Below are positions 1-6,866 of a stretch of 59,400 nt of DNA, one piece after another (position 1 is the stretch's first letter; each line of letters begins with the position of its first letter). Origin of the DNA: a virus. Location: positions 1-59,400 of the IMG/VR virus record IMGVR_UViG_3300032046_000028, one strand, 5' to 3'. The notes beneath the pieces are model-generated. The model was not told where the DNA came from. It made no database searches and saw only the letters and a program-made list of their open reading frames with translations. A program made the position numbers and the translations under genes.

Positions 1-127
1 ACGCCCTACGGCGAATACCTTATGCTATTAATGCAACAGGCCAGTGCAGACCCGTTTCAATGGTTCACGTCAGACATGGTAAACTGCAAAGTTACACCTA
101 GACGATTAATCCTAGACCAAGACGGAA
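1..127. repeat. terminal direct repeat marking a closed circle
   Basis: Bases 1-127 are repeated exactly at 59274-59400, and the reading frame ending at 222 continues without a break from the one open at 59400. This is the usual signature of a circular (or circularly permuted) genome left with a one-k-mer overlap by a de Bruijn assembler. The unique length is 59,273 bp. A true 127-bp terminal repeat on a linear virion is less likely but not excluded. Confidence 0.95.
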
Positions 128-222
128 CAGCCTTACGAACATGGCAGTTCTATTTGAAACAGTATTCACGTAGTGGTGGACAATTGAGCACATGGAACGA
201 CCTGCAGTTCTGGGGCGTATAG
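1..222 (+). CDS. virion protein of the connector/tail region, C-terminal part (gene crosses the join)
   Basis: This is the 3' end of the gene that starts at 58560. Joining 58560-59273 to 1-222 gives one uninterrupted 311-residue protein ending in a TAG stop. I do not recognise a named family. Its place is between a connector-like gene (57754) and a head-morphogenesis-like gene (224). Its length and beta-rich composition suggest a virion component near the head-tail junction. The end is rich in aromatic residues (WQFYLKQY, WNDLQFWGV). The next gene starts 1 base after the stop, so translational coupling is likely. Confidence 0.8.
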   Translation, partial: TPYGEYLMLLMQQASADPFQWFTSDMVNCKVTPRRLILDQDGTALRTWQFYLKQYSRSGGQLSTWNDLQFWGV

Positions 223-223
223 A

Positions 224-529
224 GTGGCTTGGATAAGCGTCACTTGGCATATATTCGCTGACGATGACAAATTATGTCCAGTTTGTCGGAGTCTTGAAGG
301 CTATACTTGGAGTTTTGAGGTTAGCAAAGGCGAATTAACTGATTCTTTGATTCATCCGCAATATGGAGTAGTTTGGAATCTTCAAGAGGGAAGTCAAGCG
401 CATGGGCATAGAGGCAACTGTCGCTGTCACTTAACTTATGAAATCAACATAACTGACCTTCTTGCTAGAGTGTTAGAACTGCGCAAAACGCTGTTGGAAA
501 TGGTTCCTGAACCTATGGGAGCAAAATAA
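224..529 (+). CDS. phage head morphogenesis-like (SPP1 gp7/Mu gpF C-terminal type) small protein
   Basis: A 101-residue protein starting with GTG. It has the pattern CPVCRSLEG (about residues 18-26) followed by H-x-G-NCRCHLTYE (about 62-72). The ending HxxCRC after an upstream CxxC is the hallmark of the C-terminal part of SPP1 gp7/Mu gpF minor head proteins, which sit by the portal. Those proteins are normally 250 residues or more, so this is a stand-alone terminal domain. Here it lies in the tail module, far from the portal gene. The family assignment is by motif only. Confidence 0.6.
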   Translation: MAWISVTWHIFADDDKLCPVCRSLEGYTWSFEVSKGELTDSLIHPQYGVVWNLQEGSQAHGHRGNCRCHLTYEINITDLLARVLELRKTLLEMVPEPMGAK

Positions 530-530
530 C

Positions 531-887
531 ATGAGCAGTGGCGGAGAAATACAACAGTTAATTTCAGCTCTCCAAGACTGTCAAGTGTTGGTCGCTAACA
601 TAGAAGGCAGAACACAATCAATACGGGGAGAATTTGGTCATGCAAGAGGAGAACTCCGAGAAGTAGAATATATTTTCTATCGCATAACAAGTCTCATGGC
701 TAGAATGGGGTTGCCGAAAGAGATTGATAAAGCCATACAAATGTTGCAAAAACTGATTTTGACTCTCCGTATGCTTCACACTATGATCATGTATATGGAG
801 GCAACCACAAATTTTGGAAAGATTCTGAGTGTAATTTCTGGAATCTCAGCGGCGATAACAGTAGGTAACATGGTTGAGGGATACTGA
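531..887 (+). CDS. small helical virion protein, candidate very short tape measure
   Basis: A 118-residue, mainly alpha-helical protein with a hydrophobic C-terminal third (about residues 75-110). It lies directly before the tail hub gene and overlaps its ATG by one base. A tape measure protein normally precedes the hub, and no long coiled tape-measure gene exists anywhere in the genome. If this is its equivalent, the usual 1.5 angstrom per residue would give a tail near 18 nm. Alternatively it is an assembly chaperone or a membrane-interacting tail component. No family is recognised. Confidence 0.5.
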   Translation: MSSGGEIQQLISALQDCQVLVANIEGRTQSIRGEFGHARGELREVEYIFYRITSLMARMGLPKEIDKAIQMLQKLILTLRMLHTMIMYMEATTNFGKILSVISGISAAITVGNMVEGY

Positions 888-2758
888 TGGGTTTGCCCCA
901 GTTCAAAGTTTCCATCACACATAACGCAGTAACAACTGACTATATCAGTAGTGCCTTCAAAAGTATAGATGTTAAACGTAGAGAAAACAACTATGACGTA
1001 GCAACCTTGGTTGCAGGCAATAACAAAAGCGAATTTTACCCCGATTACATTGATGTGTTGGATGACATCAAAATCTACCTACGCGATGCCACTGACACTA
1101 CAGGATGGCCGCAAGTCTTCGGCGGCACAGTACGCCAAGCCAACCCAAGCCTTTCTCCGCCTCCAGACGGGTCACTTGTGACATTACTCTGCAAAAGCTA
1201 CGGCGCAGCATTGGAAGAAACACATTGCAACCGAGACTATGGTTTAGAAAGTAGCAACAACACAAAAGACACCGCTAAAAAAATCTGGACAGACATAGTT
1301 ACGAATCTTGTCAACAAAAGTTTAGGTACAGGAATCAACACTGGCTATGTCTTGACAACAACGAAAATTGCTGATATTTGTGCGGCAACCCCAATCAAAT
1401 ATGTGAATAACCCTTACCGCACAAACTTAGAAGTCGTAGATCTTATATGCGACTTGACAAGTGCCATAGGCGCAGGAACCACGGCAGGAGCACATTGGAT
1501 TGTTGACAATGACAAAAACTTGATTATTAACACGATTAGTGCTCATGAAAACACGACGGAGTGGCCTGACTGGTATAACACGGATGAAGCAGGCAGCACA
1601 TTAGAAGAAGGCGTAGACTTCAACGGTTTTACAGTGTTAGATAAAAGCGAAGAGTTTGCAAATCGAATCGTTTTGTTGACACCGTTTAGAAGACCCGCAT
1701 ATGATTATTGGACAGAAGACAGTGGCGGATCAGCATTATGGGGCAATGACGGATTAACAAGTATAATAGATGATAATTACAGTGTCGGCAGTGAAATACA
1801 TTTTGTTGTGGGCAGTCACAGTTTAAAGTTTGACCCTGACACAATAGCTACTGGCTACGGTTACTTTCCTAAAACAAGTGCAGACTGGAATGTGACAAAG
1901 TGGGGGAGTGAGAGAACCGTTCCAACTCTGAACTTTTATGGTTATAAATACAACTTGGTTTATGGTCAAGAAATGCCGCCTGCGTCTGGTGCTTGGGTTC
2001 TTATGAGCACCAACAATACGGCGAGAAAAACACACTATTACTATTGTGCCTTCTTCAACTTGATAGTTGATGCTGATAAGACTTGGACTCACTTCAGCAT
2101 TCCAATCGGGCCTTACTGGGCAAGCGGTTCAGAAGCTAGGCGTTATCGGTGGGGCAAAACTGGTTCGCCGACTTGGGCAGATATTGACACGATTGAGTTT
2201 GTCATTCAAGGTGCTGGAACAGACGGGTTTCTCTGTATTGACGATTTACATTTTGCGGGTCAAATAGCAAGGTCAGCCTACAACAGCACAAACATCACGG
2301 CAAATAAAGAATACCAGAAAGTCTTGATAAGTAAAAATAGCATGGATGATTCTTGTATAGCAAACGATGATTCTGGTTTTGCTGCGCGAGTTGCCTATGC
2401 AGAACTATTAAGAAGACAAAGTTTGCCCACAACCATTGTTTTCACAGTGAAAGGCAAACCGTCTATGATGGCAGGACAGAAACTTCATGTTCATGCCTGC
2501 AAACAAGTGGGCGGCGGATTTGCTATTGATTCGCCTATGCGGATTCTTGAAGCGGAAACAAAACTTGTCGTTCCAGATGGCTTCACTACAACCGTTACGG
2601 CAACCACGGACTTGTTGAACAGCACACCCATCAGCGTGCCAGATCAGTATGCGATGTGGATGGAAAACATGTTCCTGAATAGTAAAGAAGCAAAGAATAT
2701 TCGGTCAAGTAGTGATACTGACCTGTTAATTCCCCTTCTTACAAGAGATTATCCGTAG
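887..2758 (+). CDS. tail hub/baseplate protein with an inserted carbohydrate-binding-like domain
   Basis: 623 residues. The N-terminal part (1-110) reads as a small beta-barrel with the run YDVATLVAGNN...DDIKIYLRD...FGGTVRQ, typical of phage hub proteins related to T4 gp27/lambda gpL. The C-terminal part (470-560) contains the matching ARVAYAELLRRQ...VFTVKGKP...GQKLHV segment of the same fold. Between them (about 285-460) lies a jelly-roll-like insert ending FLCIDDLHFAG, resembling the edge strand of galactose-binding/CBM domains. The protein probably closes the tail tip and touches the host envelope. It is the last large gene of the late module. Confidence 0.65.
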   Translation: MGLPQFKVSITHNAVTTDYISSAFKSIDVKRRENNYDVATLVAGNNKSEFYPDYIDVLDDIKIYLRDATDTTGWPQVFGGTVRQANPSLSPPPDGSLVTLLCKSYGAALEETHCNRDYGLESSNNTKDTAKKIWTDIVTNLVNKSLGTGINTGYVLTTTKIADICAATPIKYVNNPYRTNLEVVDLICDLTSAIGAGTTAGAHWIVDNDKNLIINTISAHENTTEWPDWYNTDEAGSTLEEGVDFNGFTVLDKSEEFANRIVLLTPFRRPAYDYWTEDSGGSALWGNDGLTSIIDDNYSVGSEIHFVVGSHSLKFDPDTIATGYGYFPKTSADWNVTKWGSERTVPTLNFYGYKYNLVYGQEMPPASGAWVLMSTNNTARKTHYYYCAFFNLIVDADKTWTHFSIPIGPYWASGSEARRYRWGKTGSPTWADIDTIEFVIQGAGTDGFLCIDDLHFAGQIARSAYNSTNITANKEYQKVLISKNSMDDSCIANDDSGFAARVAYAELLRRQSLPTTIVFTVKGKPSMMAGQKLHVHACKQVGGGFAIDSPMRILEAETKLVVPDGFTTTVTATTDLLNSTPISVPDQYAMWMENMFLNSKEAKNIRSSSDTDLLIPLLTRDYP

Positions 2759-2772
2759 TAACAGAAGTCAAG

Positions 2773-2997
2773 ATGACTAACAAACAGATATTTTTTCATT
2801 TGTTAGGATTCGCCAGTCTAGCTACAGCGATCACTATAGCCGTCATTGTTTTCTTAAACATCAACTTCTACGGATACTGCCTCGCTGTAGAAGATAATTT
2901 AATTATCAGAAGCTTAGAAACATCGTTAGTCTGCTGTTCCATCGGATACGGCATCGTTTTAGCCGATCTCATTTTTAAAAAGGGTCGTCTGTTTTAG
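2773..2997 (+). CDS. small two-helix membrane protein
   Basis: 74 residues with two hydrophobic segments (about 10-30 and 47-66) and a short basic tail (KKGRLF). It lies 15 bp after the hub gene, at the very end of the late transcript. That is the usual place for a holin or other release protein in tailed viruses, so such a role is possible. The sequence shows only the topology. Confidence 0.6.
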   Translation: MTNKQIFFHLLGFASLATAITIAVIVFLNINFYGYCLAVEDNLIIRSLETSLVCCSIGYGIVLADLIFKKGRLF

Positions 2998-3075
2998 CCA
3001 CTGTCTTTTGCCATTTTAAACAGCGTCTAGTCGTGACCATCGATCTTTCTCGTAAGACCCAAACGTTCACTTTCA

Positions 3076-3114
3076 CTATTTTTCACCTCCCTTGTAGTTT
3101 TTCGCATTTTTCAT
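3076..3114 (+). terminator. pyrimidine-rich terminator between convergent blocks
   Basis: Between the end of the plus-strand late genes and the end of the minus-strand early block are several T-tracts (TATTTTT, GTTTTT, CATTTTT). Archaeal transcription ends at such T-runs without needing a hairpin. The gap 2998-3114 holds no other recognisable feature. Confidence 0.45.
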
Positions 3115-3450
3115 TCAAATTTTATGACATCTATATGTTGGATACGGAATTGAACATCCGTTGTTTTTTCTTGCAAGTTCCACAAGTTCTTTTGCGTCTT
3201 TTTCAGCAATTTCTATTGCCTTTTCTTTATAGACCTGAATGATGAATTCTTCTCCAACCCAATCTTTCAAAACATAGTCATCTACAACGGTTCTGGTAAC
3301 TCTTAGGGTCTCAGATAAGTTTTGGATAGGTCTGTTAACCAGAGGGGCTTTTGATGCCCTCGTAACGAAAAAGGCAAATCCTGTAGATTCTATGCTGGCT
3401 TTTCTTTGTTCATTAGATGGCGGGATTCTTTCCATCTTTAAAATGAACAT
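3115..3450 (-). CDS. hypothetical protein, last gene of the early block
   Basis: 111 residues with no recognised family. The middle (about 45-75) contains LSETLRVTRTVVDDYVLKDW, and the C-terminal third is charged and helical with two cysteines near the end. The strong Shine-Dalgarno GGAGGTGA at about 3466-3473 lies about 20 bases upstream of this ATG. It fits better a 15-17 codon reading frame beginning at 3459/3465 (MGWHVHFKDGKNPAI), so the start is uncertain. Met at residue 6 is an alternative. Confidence 0.5.
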   Translation of the reverse strand: MFILKMERIPPSNEQRKASIESTGFAFFVTRASKAPLVNRPIQNLSETLRVTRTVVDDYVLKDWVGEEFIIQVYKEKAIEIAEKDAKELVELARKNNGCSIPYPTYRCHKI

Positions 3451-3474
3451 GCCAACCCATTTTCATTCACCTCC

Positions 3475-3636
3475 TTAATGGAATAGTTTGTTCCAACATT
3501 CAATGTGATACCTTCGTCGGCGTCCGCCTTTGCTTCCGCGTTTGCTGATTATTTTGTCATCTATCCTAAAGGGGTTTGGGCATGAATAACAAGTGAAACT
3601 TTGTTTAGTACTGTGTAGCCACCGCAGATATTTCAT
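3475..3636 (-). CDS. treble-clef zinc-finger microprotein (53 aa)
   Basis: 53 codons, ATG at 3636, TAA at 3475. The pattern is CYSCPNPFRIDDKIISK, then a basic GGRRRR stretch, then YHIECW, giving CxxC...HxxC, a one-site treble-clef finger. The same layout occurs in the protein at 4675-4863 (CERC...DLVVSR...YHVTCW), so the two look like diverged copies. It overlaps nothing, and its codon use matches the block. Nucleic-acid binding is likely, as for most viral fingers of this size. Confidence 0.65.
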   Translation of the reverse strand: MKYLRWLHSTKQSFTCYSCPNPFRIDDKIISKRGSKGGRRRRYHIECWNKLFH

Positions 3637-3638
3637 TG

Positions 3639-3923
3639 TTACTTTGGTTCTGTTCCCTCTTCGTCTGTTCTGAAATCTGTTACTTTTCGTCTGCTGATGC
3701 TATATTGCATAATTTTTGGCTCGTCAGCATTCATTTCGTCTAATAGAGTTGTTACCTTAGTAAGTAATGAGGCAAAGGTGCTTGAGTTCGGTATTTGAAC
3801 TTTATTTTCCAGTAACCAAGTACAAGATACATTGAGTTGTTCTAACAATTCTATGTTTAACTGGCGCATACGTTTCATAGTTGCGAGGGCATCTGCAAGT
3901 TCAGTTATGGTGTCAGGTGGCAA
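3639..3923 (-). CDS. hypothetical helical protein (94 aa)
   Basis: Predicted mainly helical, with leucine-spaced segments (residues 5-35 and 45-65) and a charged tail. Its start overlaps the end of the coiled-coil gene at 3913 by 11 bases, so both are probably co-translated and may form a complex. No family recognised. Confidence 0.55.
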   Translation of the reverse strand: MPPDTITELADALATMKRMRQLNIELLEQLNVSCTWLLENKVQIPNSSTFASLLTKVTTLLDEMNADEPKIMQYSISRRKVTDFRTDEEGTEPK

Positions 3924-4356
3924 GGTCGTTCGCCTCTTTTCTCTTATTATACTCTATTATTTGTTCTTGCAGGCGTTTAACGTAGTCATAAACCGTCTTA
4001 AACTCGTCTGAAGCAATTGCTTTATTGAGTTTGTTTATTTCAGCGGGGTCAATGGTTTTTTGTTGAGCTAAATCGCTGACAATCTTTTCAAGACCTTTGA
4101 ATTTTTCCCAAACACCAAAATAGCGTGCTATCAATTCAGATATTGCTGAAAGGCTTTCATAAAGTTCCATAATCTTTTTCTCTTGCTTTTGGAATAGCAA
4201 TAAGTAATATTTCTGCTCCGCCGTAACCTGAGAGGATTTTGTTTTCTCATCTAGTTCATTCATTTGGGATAGATACTCTTCCTTCAATATTCTTCGTGCT
4301 TCTTTGAAGTATGCAGTCATTTTTTCCGAGTTTTCTCCATCTGTTGTCTTATCCAA
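3913..4356 (-). CDS. coiled-coil protein (147 aa)
   Basis: Highly charged and rich in Lys, Glu and Leu, with heptad-like spacing through most of the chain (for example EKKIMELYESLSAISELIA) and again at 105-140. It has no cysteine or catalytic motif. It lies between an RHH gene and a helical protein in the same operon, overlapping the RHH gene by about 40 bases, so the Met at 4356 may be slightly too far upstream. Function unknown. Confidence 0.55.
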   Translation of the reverse strand: MDKTTDGENSEKMTAYFKEARRILKEEYLSQMNELDEKTKSSQVTAEQKYYLLLFQKQEKKIMELYESLSAISELIARYFGVWEKFKGLEKIVSDLAQQKTIDPAEINKLNKAIASDEFKTVYDYVKRLQEQIIEYNKRKEANDLAT

Positions 4357-4481
4357 CAGTTCATCGCCTCCTCCATTGCTTCAGTCAAATTGCCTTTGTG
4401 CATTCCTTTGCTTTCGAAGACAGCTTTCCTAAATTTTGTGTCTAAGTCGTCATTTATCATGACCGTATATTTTTTTGTCAT
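4317..4481 (-). CDS. ribbon-helix-helix DNA-binding protein (54 aa)
   Basis: I place the start at the ATG at 4481, which overlaps the preceding TGA as ATGA, instead of the upstream ATG at 4523. The protein then begins MTKKYTVMINDDLDTKFRKA, a beta strand followed by the first RHH helix, with the second helix around GNLTEAMEEAMNCWI. This is the Arc/MetJ/CopG fold of dimeric repressors that read operators with the beta strand. It may control the early block. Confidence 0.75.
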   Translation of the reverse strand: MTKKYTVMINDDLDTKFRKAVFESKGMHKGNLTEAMEEAMNCWIRQQMEKTRKK

Positions 4482-4678
4482 TTCAAACCCTCTATTTCGC
4501 TTCTGCAACTGCAAACAGGCCACTTACTCCCATGAGGCGGAAGTCCAAAATGCTTACGAACCCGACAATCAACCGCACAACCCAACACCTTCATGGAACA
4601 TTCAACACTGCAATAATACACGGCATCACAAGCATCCCGCAAAACAACCTGATTATTAATTCTTAAACCAGTCCTCAA
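4478..4678 (-). CDS. cysteine-rich small protein (66 aa)
   Basis: ATGA overlaps link it to both neighbours. It contains CDAVYYCSVECSMKVLGCAVDC in its middle (eight residues apart in paired cysteines) and a terminal CSC. The cysteine spacing suggests one or two zinc sites. No family recognised. The coupling to the RHH gene suggests it is made in equal amounts with it. Confidence 0.55.
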   Translation of the reverse strand: MRTGLRINNQVVLRDACDAVYYCSVECSMKVLGCAVDCRVRKHFGLPPHGSKWPVCSCRSEIEGLK

Positions 4679-4863
4679 ATTCTAAGCCTCCGCCAACAAG
4701 TCACATGATACGGCTTTTTGCACCCGCCAATCGTGTGAACACGCGAAACAACCAAATCCTCCAACTCCAATTTCTCCCGACACCTTTCACAACGATCCTT
4801 CCCCAACCTACTCATACGAGACAGCCAACTTTGACGAACCCGAAACGGCTTCTCACCCTTCAT
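4675..4863 (-). CDS. treble-clef/LIM-like zinc-finger protein (62 aa)
   Basis: Start taken at ATG 4863, which overlaps the TGA of a 22-codon frame upstream. An alternative ATG lies at 4887. The motif CERCREKLELEDLVVSR...CKKPYHVTCW gives CxxC...HxxC, the pattern of PARP/LIM-type fingers that signal a DNA- or protein-binding adaptor. It resembles the product at 3475-3636. Confidence 0.65.
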   Translation of the reverse strand: MKGEKPFRVRQSWLSRMSRLGKDRCERCREKLELEDLVVSRVHTIGGCKKPYHVTCWRRLRI

Positions 4864-4928
4864 TTGAGAGTCTCCAAAACCTTCCACACTTGCGGGCTTG
4901 CCCGGGCTTCTTTCAAATGCTTAGGCAT
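4860..4928 (-). CDS. possible 22-aa microprotein
   Basis: ATG at 4928, TGA at 4860-4862 overlapping the next ATG. The peptide MPKHLKEARASPQVWKVLET continues for two residues. It lies just after a T/C-rich tract (4930-4980) that looks like a terminator for the gene upstream. No Shine-Dalgarno is visible, so it would have to be leaderless. The ATGA junction is the only support. Confidence 0.3.
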   Translation of the reverse strand: MPKHLKEARASPQVWKVLETLK

Positions 4929-4981
4929 GGAAGAAAATGAGTGAGAGGAAGTTGTGAGAAAAGAAAAGGGGGAGATGGTGT

Positions 4982-5194
4982 TTAGACTGGCATGCGTGCT
5001 GACTTGTGGTAGCATTGGCTTGAGCAGTATTGCTGGTTTGAATGTGCTGGTTGGAATAGTTTTCCGCATTCTGAGCATGCCTTGCTGGGGTTTTTGACTG
5101 AGGTTGCGTAGCATTGGACAGAGCAGAATTTTTGTGCGTGGAATTGTGTTTCGTACTCTTTGCCACAGTGCTGACATTTTTTGGTGTAGACCAT
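4982..5194 (-). CDS. tandem zinc-finger protein with two MYM-like repeats (70 aa)
   Basis: Two copies of one unit: CQHCGKEYETQFHAQKFCSVQCY (first 23 residues of repeat 1, residues 7-29) and CSECGKLFQP...QQYCSSQCY (about 40-62). Each has CxxC...FCSxQC with a preceding His, as in MYM/FCS-type fingers. Paired fingers usually bind nucleic acid or protein. A TATA-like CTTAAGTATT on this strand near 5215-5225 may give it its own promoter. Confidence 0.7.
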   Translation of the reverse strand: MVYTKKCQHCGKEYETQFHAQKFCSVQCYATSVKNPSKACSECGKLFQPAHSNQQYCSSQCYHKSARMPV

Positions 5195-5274
5195 GATTGT
5201 TCTTCTGTGTTAGGAAATACTTAAGTATTGTGTCTGCGAGTGTGTGGAATGAGAGAGAGAGTGAGTGTGTGTTG

Positions 5275-5658
5275 CTACTCGTCTGCAACAGTGTTCTCCT
5301 CCTCTTCAAACACGCCTTCTTCTTCAGAACAATGAATTTTATTATGACATTTCCAACAGAGAATCTGCAGATTTTTGAGTTCATTGTTGAAACAGTTCAA
5401 GTCTTTATGGTGAACAGTAATGTGATATTCAGAATTACATTGTTGGCAACGAGTTAAGCAAACATTGTTTTGCCGTAAAATTTCCCGATAATAAGAAGCG
5501 TTAGGACGGTATCTATTTCTAGGACGTTTAGTAGTTCGTCCTCTAGGAAGAATAAGCCGTTTCGACTTTGGCCACTTAATTTTGGCCTTATCTCCCTCTT
5601 CTGCTATCTTTGCAGTTATAAGCTTTTTCATATCTTCATGCAACAGCATAATAGTCAC
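5275..5658 (-). CDS. HNH endonuclease (127 aa)
   Basis: The N-terminal half is basic. The C-terminal half carries CQQCNSEYHITVHHKD...N...LQILCWKCHNKIH, which is the complete HNH finger: two CxxC zinc pairs, the HH catalytic pair, an Asn and the final His. Such free-standing enzymes cut DNA and, in tailed viruses, often spread as homing endonucleases or help packaging. The end is unusually acidic (EEEGVFEEEEN). The start overlaps the winged-helix gene by 4 bases. Confidence 0.8.
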   Translation of the reverse strand: MTIMLLHEDMKKLITAKIAEEGDKAKIKWPKSKRLILPRGRTTKRPRNRYRPNASYYREILRQNNVCLTRCQQCNSEYHITVHHKDLNCFNNELKNLQILCWKCHNKIHCSEEEGVFEEEENTVADE

Positions 5659-5921
5659 TGTAGTTTGGTTTGTTCTTGTTTCTTTAACAAGGCCATCAAC
5701 TCTGGAATCTTGATTGGATTCAGCTTGTAGACTTGTGGTGCTTCAAGGTTAACATAACCGAACGTCAAAAGAGCCCTAGTCCACCGCATTACCGTCCTTT
5801 CGTCTATACACTGTCGCGTTTTCATTATGGTTTCTTCCAAGTCTTTTTGGCGCACTTGGTGAACGTACCCGTCTTTAACCAACGTACTGACAATCTGTTC
5901 ACATACTTGTCTTGCTTTCAC
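5655..5921 (-). CDS. winged-helix DNA-binding protein (88 aa)
   Basis: GTG start after a purine-rich GAGAGAG leader. The pattern of DLEETIMKTRQCIDERTVMRWTRALLTFGYVN followed by a wing (APQVYKLN) is that of a helix-turn-helix with a wing. It is probably a regulator. Overlap with the HNH gene implies joint expression. Confidence 0.6.
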   Translation of the reverse strand: MKARQVCEQIVSTLVKDGYVHQVRQKDLEETIMKTRQCIDERTVMRWTRALLTFGYVNLEAPQVYKLNPIKIPELMALLKKQEQTKLQ

Positions 5922-5940
5922 TGCTCTCTCACACTCTCTC

Positions 5941-6390
5941 TCATTCTACTCGCTCACACTCAACCTCATTTTTTTCCATACTTCCTAGTGTGTATGCTTC
6001 TTTTTCGAGAAAGCAAATATTCGTAAAGTTGGCAGAATGTAAAGTGTCAATAAACAGTTTTACGAAACGTGGGTTTGACGATTGAAGTTCATACCGTTTA
6101 TTTTCTGGATCCCATGCAAAATAGTGCTCTTTGAAGAATGGACGAATTTTACTGTAGTCACTCTTGTTAATTGGGCCATCAAACTTTACGAATATCCACC
6201 CGTCTTTGTAGATATGAACTAGAAGGTTCAGATTGTTTGCTCGCCATGTATTAGCAAGGGTGCACGCACCGCCGTCATACTGCTCGCACTTTGTACAGTT
6301 ACACTCATAGCATAAGCAGCCTGGGCTAGCATCTTCACAAGTTAGGCAACAACCCTCAAGATCATAATAGTCGTCTCTCTCTCCACTCAT
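5941..6390 (-). CDS. cysteine-rich N-terminal domain fused to unknown domain (149 aa)
   Basis: Start set at ATG 6390, which overlaps the stop of the 48-aa gene before it. The ATG at 6462 would run through that gene. Residues 12-45 hold eight cysteines (GCCLTCEDASPGCLCYECNC...C), likely two zinc sites. The remainder (about 55-130) has KDGWIFVKFDGPI and WDPENKRYEL, a mixed alpha/beta domain I do not recognise. Confidence 0.55.
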   Translation of the reverse strand: MSGERDDYYDLEGCCLTCEDASPGCLCYECNCTKCEQYDGGACTLANTWRANNLNLLVHIYKDGWIFVKFDGPINKSDYSKIRPFFKEHYFAWDPENKRYELQSSNPRFVKLFIDTLHSANFTNICFLEKEAYTLGSMEKNEVECERVE

Positions 6391-6533
6391 TCTTTTACTT
6401 CCTTCTTGTATGGGCATCCTTCGCTGTTTGTTTTCCAGGCGGCTTCTGGACAGGTTAGCCAATCATGCAACGTACACATTCTTAGGTGGGTAGCACCGTC
6501 AAACGGAATCTTAGCGTGTGGGCATTCAGTCAT
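6387..6533 (-). CDS. 48-aa zinc-ribbon-like microprotein
   Basis: ATG at 6533 overlaps the stop of the gene at 6526, and its TGA overlaps the next ATG. It reads MTECPHAKIPFDGATHLRMC, then TLHDWLTCPEAAWKTNSEGC. Cys/His spacing (CPH, C-x2-H, C...C) suggests a single zinc site. The double overlap is strong support that it is translated. Confidence 0.65.
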   Translation of the reverse strand: MTECPHAKIPFDGATHLRMCTLHDWLTCPEAAWKTNSEGCPYKKEVKE

Positions 6534-6717
6534 ATTTTTTCGCCTTCAGTTTCTGTCTCAAATGCGCGTTTCTTTGTGCTGGCTGAACCTTAGTCCGTAC
6601 TAATCTTCGGTGTACTTTACAGATTATTCTTCCAGCCTTATCAAAAGTTGATTCTTGAGGAACAATATAGTGGCTTCCTTGAGTGCAATAGTAATGTTTA
6701 ACGTAGACAGAAGTCAT
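6526..6717 (-). CDS. 63-aa zinc-binding microprotein
   Basis: The pattern is YYCTQGSHYIVPQES..., then ICKVHRRLVRTKV, with a basic tail. C-x4-H...C-x2-H could bind one zinc. Similar 'C...CKVHGRLVRT' proteins recur in archaeal mobile elements by my recollection. Overlaps on both sides place it in the operon. Confidence 0.6.
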   Translation of the reverse strand: MTSVYVKHYYCTQGSHYIVPQESTFDKAGRIICKVHRRLVRTKVQPAQRNAHLRQKLKAKKYD

Positions 6718-6866
6718 GCGTGCAAAAACCGCCTCCGACTCTTTTTTGATTCCGGCTTAGAACCAGTCCAAAACATGGTCCAGCCTAACATCCACAAAAC
6801 AGCAACCGCTGGCAGAATCAAGACAACAAGGGCTTTACGTTTCTTGCCACTTTTATGTTTCATCAT
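6714..6866 (-). CDS. 50-aa single-pass membrane protein
   Basis: The start ATG at 6866 (or 6863) overlaps the helicase TGA. Basic N-terminus (KHKSGKKRKA), one transmembrane helix (LVVLILPAVAVLWMLGWTMF), and a basic tail. The charge on both sides leaves the orientation open. Such tiny membrane proteins are common in archaeal viruses. Their role is unknown. Confidence 0.65.
   Translation of the reverse strand: MMKHKSGKKRKALVVLILPAVAVLWMLGWTMFWTGSKPESKKSRRRFLHA

Noticed and set aside
4860-5384. 174-codon minus frame
   Set aside because: It lies in a different frame over the tandem-finger gene (4982) and the HNH gene (5275); low-complexity Ser/His/Leu composition. Only its last 22 codons may be a microgene.
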